Below the pieces are notes generated by a model that saw nothing but the letters and a program-made list of their open reading frames with translations, was not told the origin of the DNA and did not search any database. From assembly GCF_900129155.1 (NCBI RefSeq), contig NZ_FQVF01000002.1:186001-250000 (forward strand): a stretch of DNA of 64,000 nt. Direction: 5' to 3'. Below are positions 36,849 to 44,216 of the stretch, in pieces; the stretch's first letter is position 1; each line of letters starts with the position of its first letter. The DNA comes from Marinomonas polaris DSM 16579 (GTDB lineage: Bacteria > Pseudomonadota > Gammaproteobacteria > Pseudomonadales > Marinomonadaceae). The position numbers were made by a program, and so were the translations under genes.

Positions 36849-37277
36849 ATGAAAATAAGGCTGTTAACAGAAGCTGCTTACAATCGAATAATTACACTAA
36901 AAGAAACCATGAGTAAAAAAGATCGTGGTTATGGTGTGATTCCAGTCAAGATTCAAAATATAACCTTTGCGATTCCATTCAGAAGCAATATGGCTCATAA
37001 ACATGGGTTTAAAACCGTATTCCACAATGGTGTATGGAATGGCGTTGACTACTCCAAAGCCATCATCATCGCAGAAGACGACCTACAACCCAAAGCATTC
37101 AAACTTCGTAGCGAAGCGGAATACCAAAAAGTAAAAAATAACAAAGACAAAATTCAACGGCAATTTGAAAAATACGTAAACGACTATGTCTCACAGGCCA
37201 AATTGGGAACGCTCCCGAATCTACAGCGCTTTGGTTACACCACATTGATAAATTACCATGAAGAGCTTGGGTTGTAG
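36849..37277 (+). CDS. tenpN: TenpN/ToxN-family endoribonuclease toxin (type III TA)
   Basis: The 142-residue protein follows the TenpN pattern as I remember it: KIRLLTEAAYNRI at the start, the DRGYGVIPVKI strand, IPFRSNMAHKHGF, GVDYSKAIII, IQRQFEKYVNDYV and a C-terminal TLINYHEELGL. Known: these RNases cleave cellular RNA when freed from the antitoxin RNA and can cause abortive phage infection. ATG 36849, preceded by AAGGATA, is chosen because the upstream in-frame extension is antitoxin repeat and terminator. Assignment to TenpN rather than ToxN or CptN rests on these motifs without a search. Confidence 0.88.
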   Translation: MKIRLLTEAAYNRIITLKETMSKKDRGYGVIPVKIQNITFAIPFRSNMAHKHGFKTVFHNGVWNGVDYSKAIIIAEDDLQPKAFKLRSEAEYQKVKNNKDKIQRQFEKYVNDYVSQAKLGTLPNLQRFGYTTLINYHEELGL

Positions 37278-37373
37278 GGTGTTATGAACGCAGCGGCTAT
37301 CTAATCAAAAAACGCAGATGAAAGCGTAACTTTCGCATGTAGATCGTCCTTCAGGGCGATAAAAAGTTCTAGA
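37278..37373. other. Remnant of the dispersed repeat end
   Basis: GAAAGCGTAACTTTCGCATGTAGATCGTCCTTCAGGGCGAT (in pieces: GAAAGCGTAACTTTC, then GTAGATCGTCCTTCAGGGCG) at about 37319-37360 resembles the last two hairpins of the 375-bp repeat. It directly precedes the shared module. Confidence 0.6.
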
Positions 37374-37600
37374 GCGTTTTGTACTGGTATGCAGTAAGAA
37401 AGTCTTTTAGTATCAATAAATAAGGATTCACAGCAAAAAATAACGCGCTGTGGATAAATGAAATAATGCGCACGCTCGTTTTTAAGGCTTTGGCTTTTGT
37501 TACTAGCTTAATAAAGTTCTTATTATTCAGAACTTTATTATGGTGCTTATGTGCTTTACAAAATTTCTAAACGCGCATACCCATTATTAAACTGTTAGCT
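37374..37600 (+). repeat. Module shared with the TIR gene upstream region (copy B)
   Basis: 37374-37482 aligns with 259-369 and 37568-37597 with 454-483. Between them this copy has its own perfect 11-bp inverted repeat, AATAAAGTTCT / AGAACTTTATT (37510-37539). The module ends in GTTAGCT at 37594-37600, the position equivalent to GTTAAAT before the TIR gene. The GHKL gene starts 38 bp later. Confidence 0.6.
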
Positions 37601-37638
37601 TTTAGAAAGGCATTGCTACATTAAATTAGGATGATCAA

Positions 37639-39600
37639 ATGGAAAGCATACAAACAAGTTCTGCCTCTGTTCGTAATGAGTTTCACAAGTTTAATCAAAG
37701 TAAAGTTATTTCAGAATATATTTGGAACGCTTTTGATGCTAATGCAAATGAGGTTCACCTAAGATATATCACTGACGGCTTAGATACTGTGCAGTCCATA
37801 ACTATAACAGATGATGGTGACGGTATTGACCCAAACACACACGAGTTAACTTTTGGGAAATTTAAAGATTCTCCCAAAAGGGCATTGCTTTCGCCAACAA
37901 TTAAGGGGCAAAAAGGACTCGGGCGGTTTTCATTTCACAAATTAGCAAAGGCCGTTATTTGGGATAGTGTCACATCATCAAATTCATGCTCAATTAAAAT
38001 AGAATCAGATAGTCTGAATAATTATGATGTTGATCATAAACGTGAATGTTTTTCTCCAGTCAGAACCGGGACAAGAGCGGAGTTATTAGGAGTATCTGAA
38101 AGCAATATCAGCGGTAAATTTTTGAATACACAAGTTATTCCTATTTTAATTCAGGAGTTTTCTTGGCTTCTCGCTTCAAGCAGTAGAAAGAGTATTTTCA
38201 TCAATGGAGAGCCGATAAACTTATTAGGGCACCAAAAGAAATCCATAAAATTTAATGTTAATAGTATATCTTTCGATGTGCTATTGATAAGTTGGAATGA
38301 GAAGCCAAAAGAGAATTCTTACGTCTATTTTGTTAATTCTGAAGATAAAATAAAAAATAAAATCAATTCTGGACTTAATAAAAAAAATGGATTTTATCCT
38401 AGCGCTTACATAAAGTCAGAGTTCTTTGGCGGTTTTGATTTTTTAGAAACAGATTTAATTAATGATAAATCGGCAGAGCACAATAAAATTTACGACGAGG
38501 TAAAACACAGGGTTCTATGCCTATTAAAAGACCTACATGATGAGTTTCGCGAAATTGCGGCGGATAAACTAATAGATTTATATGAGAAAGAAGGGATTTT
38601 TCCTGATCATTCCAAAGATTCAATACCAATGAGAAAATGGAAGTATGAATCTCTAAAGAATACCATTCGAGTCTTGTATAGCGCAGAGCCGAGTATATTC
38701 GGCTCCCATCTAAACAAAACACAAAAAAGAATAATTGTTAAACTTTTGGATAAAGTTACTGTTAGTCCAAGTGATGACTTGTTTGATGTGCTAAATGGTG
38801 TTGTCTCATTAAATAATGAGGAACAGAGCAAACTCGCTGATATCTTGAAAGATACAAGTTTAGGGAATATTACAAATGCGATATCTGAAGTTAGAGCAAG
38901 AAAAAAAGTAATTGATATTGTGAATGACCTTAATGAGGAGTACACAAAAGCAACTAAAGAGGTCGGTGAGATTCAGAGTGTAGTAGAAAGCAATCTTTGG
39001 TTATTCGGCGAACAATATCATTTGCTAACAGCAGAAGAGCCTGATTTTGAACAGGCTCTAAGGGAGCTCTTGTCTATTCATGGAAACGAAGAATATTATC
39101 AGAAAGGTTCCATAAAACACCCTGACAAAAATAAAGAAATGGACATTTTTGCTATACGAAGAAATTTCGATGTTGATGAAAAAGGTAATGAGTTCTATAG
39201 ATGTCTTGTAGTAGAGCTAAAGAGGCCGTCAGATACGTTAAAGGATAAACATTTAGACCAAATACAGAAATATTTTAAAGTTATCTCTTCCAATCATATT
39301 TTCAACGATGGACTTCATAAGTGGGATTTCGTACTTGCAGGTCGAAAAATAACGAATGATCCTTTAGCTAGAACAATGATAGATGCTCAATTAGAGAATT
39401 CTAAAAGTCATGGAGAGCCTGGATTAGTAATGAAGACCGATAGGTTTAAAATATCTATTAAGCCATGGAGTCAGGTATTCTCTGAACATAATATTCGTCA
39501 CAAACATCTTTTAAAGCATTTGGAAAGTAACAAAACTAAAGTTGTAAGTGGAAAAGATAGTTTAATTGAACAAGCGATTTCTATCGGTAAAACCATCTAG
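37639..39600 (+). CDS. GHKL ATPase fused to a PD-(D/E)XK nuclease, putative defence protein
   Basis: The 653-residue protein begins with a GHKL (gyrase/Hsp90/histidine kinase/MutL) fold. The N box is EYIWNAFDANA with Glu26, Asn30 and Asp33, G1 is DDGDGID (58-64), and G2 is KGQKGLGRFS (89-98). The middle is helical and Lys/Asp-rich. The C-terminal region has Asp502 (KEMDIFAIRR) and Glu526-Leu-Lys528 (CLVVELKRP), the active-site pattern of PD-(D/E)XK nucleases. Known: MORC/MutL-like ATPases joined to nucleases occur in predicted restriction or anti-phage systems. Defence function is inferred. AGGATGA precedes the ATG; an attC-like site starts 24 bp after the stop. Confidence 0.85.
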   Translation: MESIQTSSASVRNEFHKFNQSKVISEYIWNAFDANANEVHLRYITDGLDTVQSITITDDGDGIDPNTHELTFGKFKDSPKRALLSPTIKGQKGLGRFSFHKLAKAVIWDSVTSSNSCSIKIESDSLNNYDVDHKRECFSPVRTGTRAELLGVSESNISGKFLNTQVIPILIQEFSWLLASSSRKSIFINGEPINLLGHQKKSIKFNVNSISFDVLLISWNEKPKENSYVYFVNSEDKIKNKINSGLNKKNGFYPSAYIKSEFFGGFDFLETDLINDKSAEHNKIYDEVKHRVLCLLKDLHDEFREIAADKLIDLYEKEGIFPDHSKDSIPMRKWKYESLKNTIRVLYSAEPSIFGSHLNKTQKRIIVKLLDKVTVSPSDDLFDVLNGVVSLNNEEQSKLADILKDTSLGNITNAISEVRARKKVIDIVNDLNEEYTKATKEVGEIQSVVESNLWLFGEQYHLLTAEEPDFEQALRELLSIHGNEEYYQKGSIKHPDKNKEMDIFAIRRNFDVDEKGNEFYRCLVVELKRPSDTLKDKHLDQIQKYFKVISSNHIFNDGLHKWDFVLAGRKITNDPLARTMIDAQLENSKSHGEPGLVMKTDRFKISIKPWSQVFSEHNIRHKHLLKHLESNKTKVVSGKDSLIEQAISIGKTI

Positions 39601-39623
39601 ATTTGTATTGAATACTAGGGGGA

Positions 39624-39722
39624 ATCTAACAAGCGCGTGAATATTATCTTCGGCAATATCACCTTTTTTTGCTTGGATAAAAATGGCGCCATTTAGCTTG
39701 GCCTGTGACGCAAGCGTTATTT
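39624..39722 (+). other. attC-like site between the GHKL and HEPN genes
   Basis: The left core ATCTAAC (39624-39630) fits RYYYAAC exactly, then spacer AAG and L'' CGCGT. On the right, ACGCA (rc TGCGT, four of five complementary), spacer AGC and core GTTA (39716-39719). Inside is a palindrome AAATGGCGCCATTT. The inner stem is less regular than at 1421, so the site is probable but not certain. Confidence 0.55.
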
Positions 39723-39736
39723 TATTGGGGGTGATT

Positions 39737-40207
39737 GTGCGATACGATGAATTATCTGAAGAGTTAAAAAGTGCTTCCTTTGAATTTTTTTATTGGTTCT
39801 CTCGGTTCGAATATGTTCTAAAGGAAAACGGTTTTCTGAAATCCGAAGAGCAAGGAGCAAAGGCGGAGCCTAGCTGGTATAAGTTTAGGGATAAATTCAA
39901 AGACCAATATCATGCATCGAGTGAGGCTAAAGCCTTAATCGACCTACATCCGAAAAGACAAGTTGTTTTGGACGGAAGAAGTTTAGAGTGGGTCCCTGTT
40001 GGTTTGGATCACTGTAATAATGATTTATGTATAGTTATTACGATGCTATGCACTATCAGAAATAATTTGTTCCATGGTGGCAAGCATGGGGATTTCGAGG
40101 TTGACGATAAGCAGAGAAATCTATCCCTCCTGCGCCAAGCGAAATCAGTATTAGACCAACTTGCTACACAGTTTGGATATGGTGGTGACTATACACGTTC
40201 ATATTAA
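39737..40207 (+). CDS. HEPN-family protein, putative RNase effector
   Basis: The 156-residue protein has IRNNLFHGGK near residue 107, a good RX4H motif (Arg-Asn-Asn-Leu-Phe-His), the catalytic signature of HEPN RNases. The N-terminal FEFFYWFSRFEYVLKENGF helix also fits HEPN proteins. The start is GTG 39737, preceded by GGGG at 39727-39730. An in-frame ATG at 39683 is rejected because its codons would lie in the attC-like site. Known: HEPN RNases act as toxins or defence effectors. No antitoxin gene (MNT) is adjacent. An attC-like site begins 3 bp after the stop codon. Confidence 0.72.
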   Translation: MRYDELSEELKSASFEFFYWFSRFEYVLKENGFLKSEEQGAKAEPSWYKFRDKFKDQYHASSEAKALIDLHPKRQVVLDGRSLEWVPVGLDHCNNDLCIVITMLCTIRNNLFHGGKHGDFEVDDKQRNLSLLRQAKSVLDQLATQFGYGGDYTRSY

Positions 40208-40209
40208 AG

Positions 40210-40285
40210 AGATAACAAGCAAAGGTAGCATCGCCACTGCGTGGCTAGATCTTGCTATGCTCGGCCGCTGCTTTGAGCTTTAAAT
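40210..40285 (+). other. attC-like site between the HEPN and nuclease genes
   Basis: Left: TAAC (40213-40216), spacer AAG, CAAAG (40220-40224), extrahelical G, TAGC. Right: GCTG, CTTTG (40271-40275), spacer AGC, TTTAAAT. This matches the attC layout, including the unpaired spacer and extrahelical base. The right core reads TTTAAAT instead of GTTAAAT, so the conserved G at the cleavage point appears mutated. Confidence 0.68.
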
Positions 40286-40298
40286 ACCAAGGAGAATC

Positions 40299-40802
40299 AT
40301 GGATAAACCGCACCAAAGGATAGGATCAAAATCCAATGCTCATGTGGGAAGAGACTTTGAGTTGGCTGCGCAAAGTTTCTTTGCCAATGAAGGGCTTTCT
40401 CTTAGTCTTAATATAAAGATTCCTGTTGGTATTGGTGAAATTAAGAAAGATCACGCCTTTGATTTAGGTTGTCTAAATGAAAAGGTGTTAGTTGAGTGCA
40501 AATCGCACAAGTGGACGGCACCAAATGACAATGTTCCAAGCGCTAAGTTAACTGTTTGGAACGAAGCTATGTATTACTTCTTAGTCACTCCTTCAGGTTA
40601 CCGGAAAATAATGTTCGTACTTCGCGACTACAGTAAAAAGCGCAAGGAAACGTTAGCGGAATACTATATTCGTACTTATAGCCATTTGATTCCTGAAGGT
40701 GTTGAACTGTGGGAGTACGATGAATCAAATATGTCAGCAGTACAGTTGGCATTTAACAAGTTTAGCCCGCAGGATGCACAAAAAAACGCGAACTTCTGCT
40801 AA
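40299..40802 (+). CDS. Small PD-(D/E)XK nuclease-like protein
   Basis: The 167-residue protein has VGRDFELAAQSFF near the N-terminus, then FDLG with Asp55 and VLVECKSHKWT with Glu67 and Lys69. This D...ExK arrangement on adjacent strands marks a restriction-endonuclease-like fold; Glu21 fits the helix-one acid. No specificity domain or methyltransferase gene is nearby. CCAAGGAGAATC precedes the ATG. Its close position after an attC-like site suggests a cassette gene. Function as a nuclease is inferred from the residues only. Confidence 0.7.
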   Translation: MDKPHQRIGSKSNAHVGRDFELAAQSFFANEGLSLSLNIKIPVGIGEIKKDHAFDLGCLNEKVLVECKSHKWTAPNDNVPSAKLTVWNEAMYYFLVTPSGYRKIMFVLRDYSKKRKETLAEYYIRTYSHLIPEGVELWEYDESNMSAVQLAFNKFSPQDAQKNANFC

Positions 40803-40813
40803 AGACGTTAAAC

Positions 40814-41070
40814 TCCCTTCGACGCGACGAAGTTGCGCGACTCTATGGAGTTTCAGGGGCATTAACGTAAAGACTCTCTCTAGCAGTAAGACTAATCTAT
40901 GCCTTACGATAAAAGTCGTGTTGCTAGACGTGATGTTAAACAAAGTGAATGAGACGTTTGGGCGATAGCCCGATAAAAGATTTTTTGGTTACTTTTGCAT
41001 CGATTGGCAAAAGTTACACGCCCAGCAGGGCGGAATAAAGGTCGGGAATCCAAAGCGTTTGAATGGAACC
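40814..41070 (+). repeat. Hairpin-rich dispersed repeat, inverted copy
   Basis: Read on the minus strand this copy matches the units at 35.4-36.5 kb from the GGTTCCATTCAAACGCTTTG end to CTCCATAGAGTCGCGC. It is shorter and lacks the GGCATCATT palindrome. With the tandem copies it brackets the 36.6-40.8 kb block as inverted repeats. Confidence 0.82.
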
Positions 41071-41113
41071 CAAAGAAAAAACTAACATCAACCACACGAA
41101 GTGTCCCAAATCT

Positions 41114-41641
41114 ATGCGTTTGTTAAAGTCGTCTATCCATCCAAGCCTCGAGTCTCTCGATCAATCCTCTTTTTTACGTCTTGCTGCCCGTGGGATTATT
41201 TTAAAAGGCGAGGATATTTTGATGTTGTATACCCAGCGTTACGATGATTACACCTTGCCGGGTGGTGGCATTGATGAAGGTGAGAATCAGGTGGAAGGTT
41301 TGATCCGTGAGTTAACAGAAGAGACGGGGGCGCGGAATATTCGTAATGTCGAGGCGTTCGGTTTGTATGAGGAGTTTCGACCTTGGAATAGGGATGGTTT
41401 CGAGATCATGCAGATGAAGTCTTACTGTTTTACCTGTGAAATTGATGAGCAGTTAGGCGAGACGAGTCTGGAAGATTACGAAGTCAAAAACGGTATGAAG
41501 CCGGTGTGGATTAATGTCCACGATGCTATTAAGCATAATCTAGATACTATTGATAATAGCGATAAAAAGGGCATGTCGATTGAGCGGGAAACCTTTTTGT
41601 TGTTAATGATCAGGGATGAGTTGTTGGCTGTCTCAAGCTGA
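41114..41641 (+). CDS. NUDIX hydrolase
   Basis: The Nudix box GGGIDEGENQVEGLIRELTEE-TG follows GX5EX7REUXEEXGU. From ATG 41114 the product has 175 residues, starting MRLLKSSIHPSLESL. An upstream in-frame codon at 41063 lies inside the repeat and is rejected. Known: Nudix enzymes hydrolyse nucleoside diphosphate derivatives; the substrate here is unknown. Confidence 0.88.
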   Translation: MRLLKSSIHPSLESLDQSSFLRLAARGIILKGEDILMLYTQRYDDYTLPGGGIDEGENQVEGLIRELTEETGARNIRNVEAFGLYEEFRPWNRDGFEIMQMKSYCFTCEIDEQLGETSLEDYEVKNGMKPVWINVHDAIKHNLDTIDNSDKKGMSIERETFLLLMIRDELLAVSS

Positions 41642-41652
41642 TGTTTTTATCC

Positions 41653-41970
41653 TTAAAAGCCTGTCACTGCAAAGTCTAATGCGCCAAGTATGTCATCTCT
41701 GAGGTGGGCGAGTGAGCCTATTGGTTCTTTTAAGATCCTGCTAGGAACGGAGGCGATTTGTGGTGTCAGTAGGATGAGTTGTTCGTTGTTGTATTCGATG
41801 ATTGGGGTGAGTATCTGCATATTTCCATTTTTAAAGTATTCCAGCTTTCCCAAAGGAATGACGATTCTGGTGGTGAGATCTGAGAGGATGGGGTTTTGGA
41901 TGTCGAGAAGAAAGGGGTAGGCTTGTTTTGTCGCTTTGCTTGGGTTTGTGTAGACATCAAACTGTGTCAT
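41653..41970 (-). CDS. ccdB: CcdB-family gyrase-poisoning toxin
   Basis: The 105-residue protein has the CcdB pattern: QFDVYTNPSKATKQAYPFLLDIQ, TRIVIPL and a C-terminal end ILGALDFAVTGF, where the terminal Trp-Gly-Ile of plasmid F CcdB is replaced by Thr-Gly-Phe. Known: CcdB traps DNA gyrase on DNA. It shares one base with the ccdA stop. The C-terminal change may affect gyrase binding. Confidence 0.92.
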   Translation of the reverse strand: MTQFDVYTNPSKATKQAYPFLLDIQNPILSDLTTRIVIPLGKLEYFKNGNMQILTPIIEYNNEQLILLTPQIASVPSRILKEPIGSLAHLRDDILGALDFAVTGF

Positions 41971-42215
41971 TAGAACGTCCTGTATTCGTCACCAAAACAA
42001 CCGTTTTCTTCTACAAATTCATTGTATGACTGAATCGCTGCTCGGTTGTCTGCTTTCCATTGCTCTGCCTGCTTCTTGGCGAGTTCTTCTTTTAGTGCGT
42101 TTTCTAACATGGCAGATAGGTTGATTTTTAGCGCCCGAGATTTGGCCAACAAATCGCTGTTGATGCTTAGGTTGGCCGCTTTTTTGGGTGCCTTTGAATC
42201 AAAGAGTGTTTGCAT
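41970..42215 (-). CDS. ccdA: CcdA-family antitoxin
   Basis: The antitoxin is about 81 residues: an N-terminal ribbon-helix-helix (KKAANLSINSDLLAKSRALKI) for DNA binding and a C-terminal toxin-binding tail (SYNEFVEENGCFGDEYRTF). The pair is chromosomal. ATG 42215 is chosen, with GGTGAG upstream; GTG 42224 is an alternative. Confidence 0.9.
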   Translation of the reverse strand: MQTLFDSKAPKKAANLSINSDLLAKSRALKINLSAMLENALKEELAKKQAEQWKADNRAAIQSYNEFVEENGCFGDEYRTF

Positions 42216-42228
42216 GCTTCTCACCGTA

Positions 42229-42255
42229 TATTTATGCGTATGTCTATGCGCATAG
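42229..42255. promoter_or_regulatory. Candidate ccdAB operator
   Basis: ATGCGTAT at 42234-42241 and CTATGCGCATAG at 42244-42255 give repeated ATGCGYAT half-sites and a palindrome directly upstream of ccdA. This is where CcdA-CcdB autoregulation would act. Confidence 0.5.
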
Positions 42256-42323
42256 TAGGATGTTTAATATATGCTGGCAAGGCAATAGGAGAAATGATTA
42301 GGGGTAGAGAGTCAGTGTAAAAC

Positions 42324-42360
42324 AAAAAGGCGCTCTGGATTTTTCCTAGAGCGCCTTTTT
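42324..42360 (-). terminator. Terminator of the DUF533 gene
   Basis: AAAAAGGCGCTCT pairs with AGAGCGCCTTTTT. On the minus strand it is followed by GTTTTAC. It lies 40 nt after the DUF533 stop and could work on both strands. Confidence 0.85.
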
Positions 42361-42399
42361 AGAAGGTGTTGCGTTTCGAAGTGATCACTTTGTGCTGTG

Positions 42400-43134
42400 C
42401 TAAGGCGTTTGTATGTAGTTCACTTCGTATTCGATGTTTTGACGTAGATCGGTTGGCAAGTGCAATGCATCTCCAAGGCGGTCTAGGTAGCGGCGCTCTT
42501 CTTCGGTATCGATATCAACCGCGAGTAAGGATACGAGATAAATTTCTGTGGCCTGTTCTTCGTTTTCAGATAGGCGTGCGATGGTGATCGGGTCGCTGGC
42601 CGCTCGCAGTTGTTCTACTAAGAACTGTTGTTCTGCTTTACCAATACTAAGGTCTTTGATTTGTTGTTCGATTCGAGTGCGTTCGGTCGCGTCGATATGT
42701 CCATCTGCTTTGGCGGCGCTGATCATGGCTCGTATCAAAATTAGGCGCATATCTTCGCCCTGTAGGGTTGGTTTTTCCTCCGCTAGATCGAAAATGCTCC
42801 CTGTTGGGACAGCAGGTAGGGCGTTAGAGGAATCTGAGTGAAAGCTCTGATTGGATGTTGCTGGGGCGGTTTGTGCTGTGTTTTGGTTTTCTTTGTGAGC
42901 GCACCAAGCTTTGTAAGCGATTCCGCCGACTGCAGCCATGCCGCCGTATTTAATTGCCGCGCCGCCCATTTTTCGGGCTTTTTTGTTAGTTAATAACATG
43001 GCGGCTAATCCGCCAGCCGCAGCGCCACCTAATAATCCACCGGGCATAGAGCCTGATTTGGCGGCAGTGGTTGCCTTGTCGATTCCAGCACTCGCGGTGC
43101 CCATAATACTGTTTAAAAGTGAGTTAACATTCAT
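42400..43134 (-). CDS. DUF533 / TerB-like (YebE family) protein
   Basis: The 244-residue protein has a glycine-rich membrane-like region GGLLGGAAAGGLAAMLL and the C-terminal helical TerB-like domain: LILIRAMISAAKADGHIDATERTRIEQQIKDL with AKADGHID acid residues that bind metal in TerB. Known: YebE-type proteins are conserved but of unclear function. Confidence 0.9.
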   Translation of the reverse strand: MNVNSLLNSIMGTASAGIDKATTAAKSGSMPGGLLGGAAAGGLAAMLLTNKKARKMGGAAIKYGGMAAVGGIAYKAWCAHKENQNTAQTAPATSNQSFHSDSSNALPAVPTGSIFDLAEEKPTLQGEDMRLILIRAMISAAKADGHIDATERTRIEQQIKDLSIGKAEQQFLVEQLRAASDPITIARLSENEEQATEIYLVSLLAVDIDTEEERRYLDRLGDALHLPTDLRQNIEYEVNYIQTP

Positions 43135-43299
43135 GGTCGAGAGCCTCTGGTCTTGATGTTTTTTGTCGTGATTAAGGACACTGGTTGTTAAGTTAAGCCT
43201 GATAGTAGGACACGTAAAGTGCTGGTGAGTTCATCCTCGTTTTTGTGGTGTTATTGTTGTTGGAGGGCAATACTTATGTTTTGCTCAATGAGGTAGGGT

Positions 43300-43746
43300 A
43301 TGTCGGTTAGAAAATTTTTATACTTATTAGTGTTTATTTTATTACAGGGGTGCTCAGGTATTATGCCGAATTTAGGTGTTTCAAATGGAAAATTAGCTGT
43401 CTGTCCTGACTCGCCAAATTGTGTAAGTAGCCAAGCCCAAGCCAAGAATACGCATTATATTGAGCCTATTGTGTTGAAAGGTAGCAGCGTTGATGCGCAT
43501 GGCAAAGTGGTTGCGGTACTGGAATCGTTGAAGCGAGTGAAGGTTGTGGTGAATGAAGCGGATTACATTCATGCAGAATTTACCTCGGCGATTTTTCGTT
43601 TTGTAGACGATGTGGAGTTTTTGTTTTCTGAAGAGCGCAGTGGAGAAGTGGTCATCGATATTCGCTCCGCATCTCGAGTCGGGCATTCAGACTTTGGCGT
43701 GAATCGAAAACGTATGGAAGCCATTCGCAGTAAGTTACAGGAATAG
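43300..43746 (+). CDS. DUF1499 lipoprotein
   Basis: A lipoprotein signal peptide (LVFILLQGC, lipobox LLQGC) is followed by a DUF1499 domain with CPDSPNCVSSQA and DDVEFLFSEERSGEVVIDIRSASRVGHSDFGVNRKR. Known: DUF1499 proteins are of unknown function. It is possibly cotranscribed with the downstream DUF1294 gene (gap of tens of bp). Confidence 0.9.
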   Translation: MSVRKFLYLLVFILLQGCSGIMPNLGVSNGKLAVCPDSPNCVSSQAQAKNTHYIEPIVLKGSSVDAHGKVVAVLESLKRVKVVVNEADYIHAEFTSAIFRFVDDVEFLFSEERSGEVVIDIRSASRVGHSDFGVNRKRMEAIRSKLQE

Positions 43747-43782
43747 TGAATATGACGATTGATAAGATGGGCAAGAAATAAC

Positions 43783-44067
43783 GTGTCTGATCCATTTCTA
43801 TTACTTGCCTTCTATGGCTCTCTAAGCCTAATTACCTTCTGTTTCTATGGTGTGGATAAGTCTGCGGCTAAGCGTGGAAAGCAGAGAATTCGGGAATCTA
43901 CTTTGCATTTTCTGTCGTTGTTTGGCGGTTGGTTTGGTGCTCTGTTGGGGCAGAAGGTGTTTCGTCATAAGACAAAGAAATGGCGTTTTTTGCTGGTGTT
44001 TTGGCTGACGGTTGTGGTGAATGTCGCGACGATGGGCTACGCAGTTTATTTTTTTCAATTCTCTTAA
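43783..44067 (+). CDS. DUF1294 membrane protein
   Basis: A small protein of about 95 residues with YGVDKSAAKRGKQRIRESTLHFLSLFGGWFGALLG, the DUF1294 signature (FYGVDKSAA and ESTLHFLSLFGGW). Two to three hydrophobic helices. The start is uncertain: GTG 43783 is used, with TTG 43759 as an alternative. Confidence 0.88.
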   Translation: MSDPFLLLAFYGSLSLITFCFYGVDKSAAKRGKQRIRESTLHFLSLFGGWFGALLGQKVFRHKTKKWRFLLVFWLTVVVNVATMGYAVYFFQFS

Positions 44068-44216
44068 TATTGGTTAATCTCGTTACGTTATGTAATAACC
44101 ATAGATTTTTTATTCAAACTCCGTAGATAATTAGTGCTTATATGAGAGCGCTTTGATTAGTTGTCTTCTACAATCCATGAATGACACTGATTTTTTATCT
44201 TTAGGTGTAATGTTTT

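Noticed and set aside
37376..37600. A canonical long attC before the GHKL gene
   Set aside because: No left core with complementary L boxes could be found within 130 bp of the GTTA core, so it is listed only as a shared module.
39683..39736. N-terminal extension of the HEPN protein from ATG 39683
   Set aside because: These codons coincide with the attC-like site and a GTG with a good ribosome site lies downstream.
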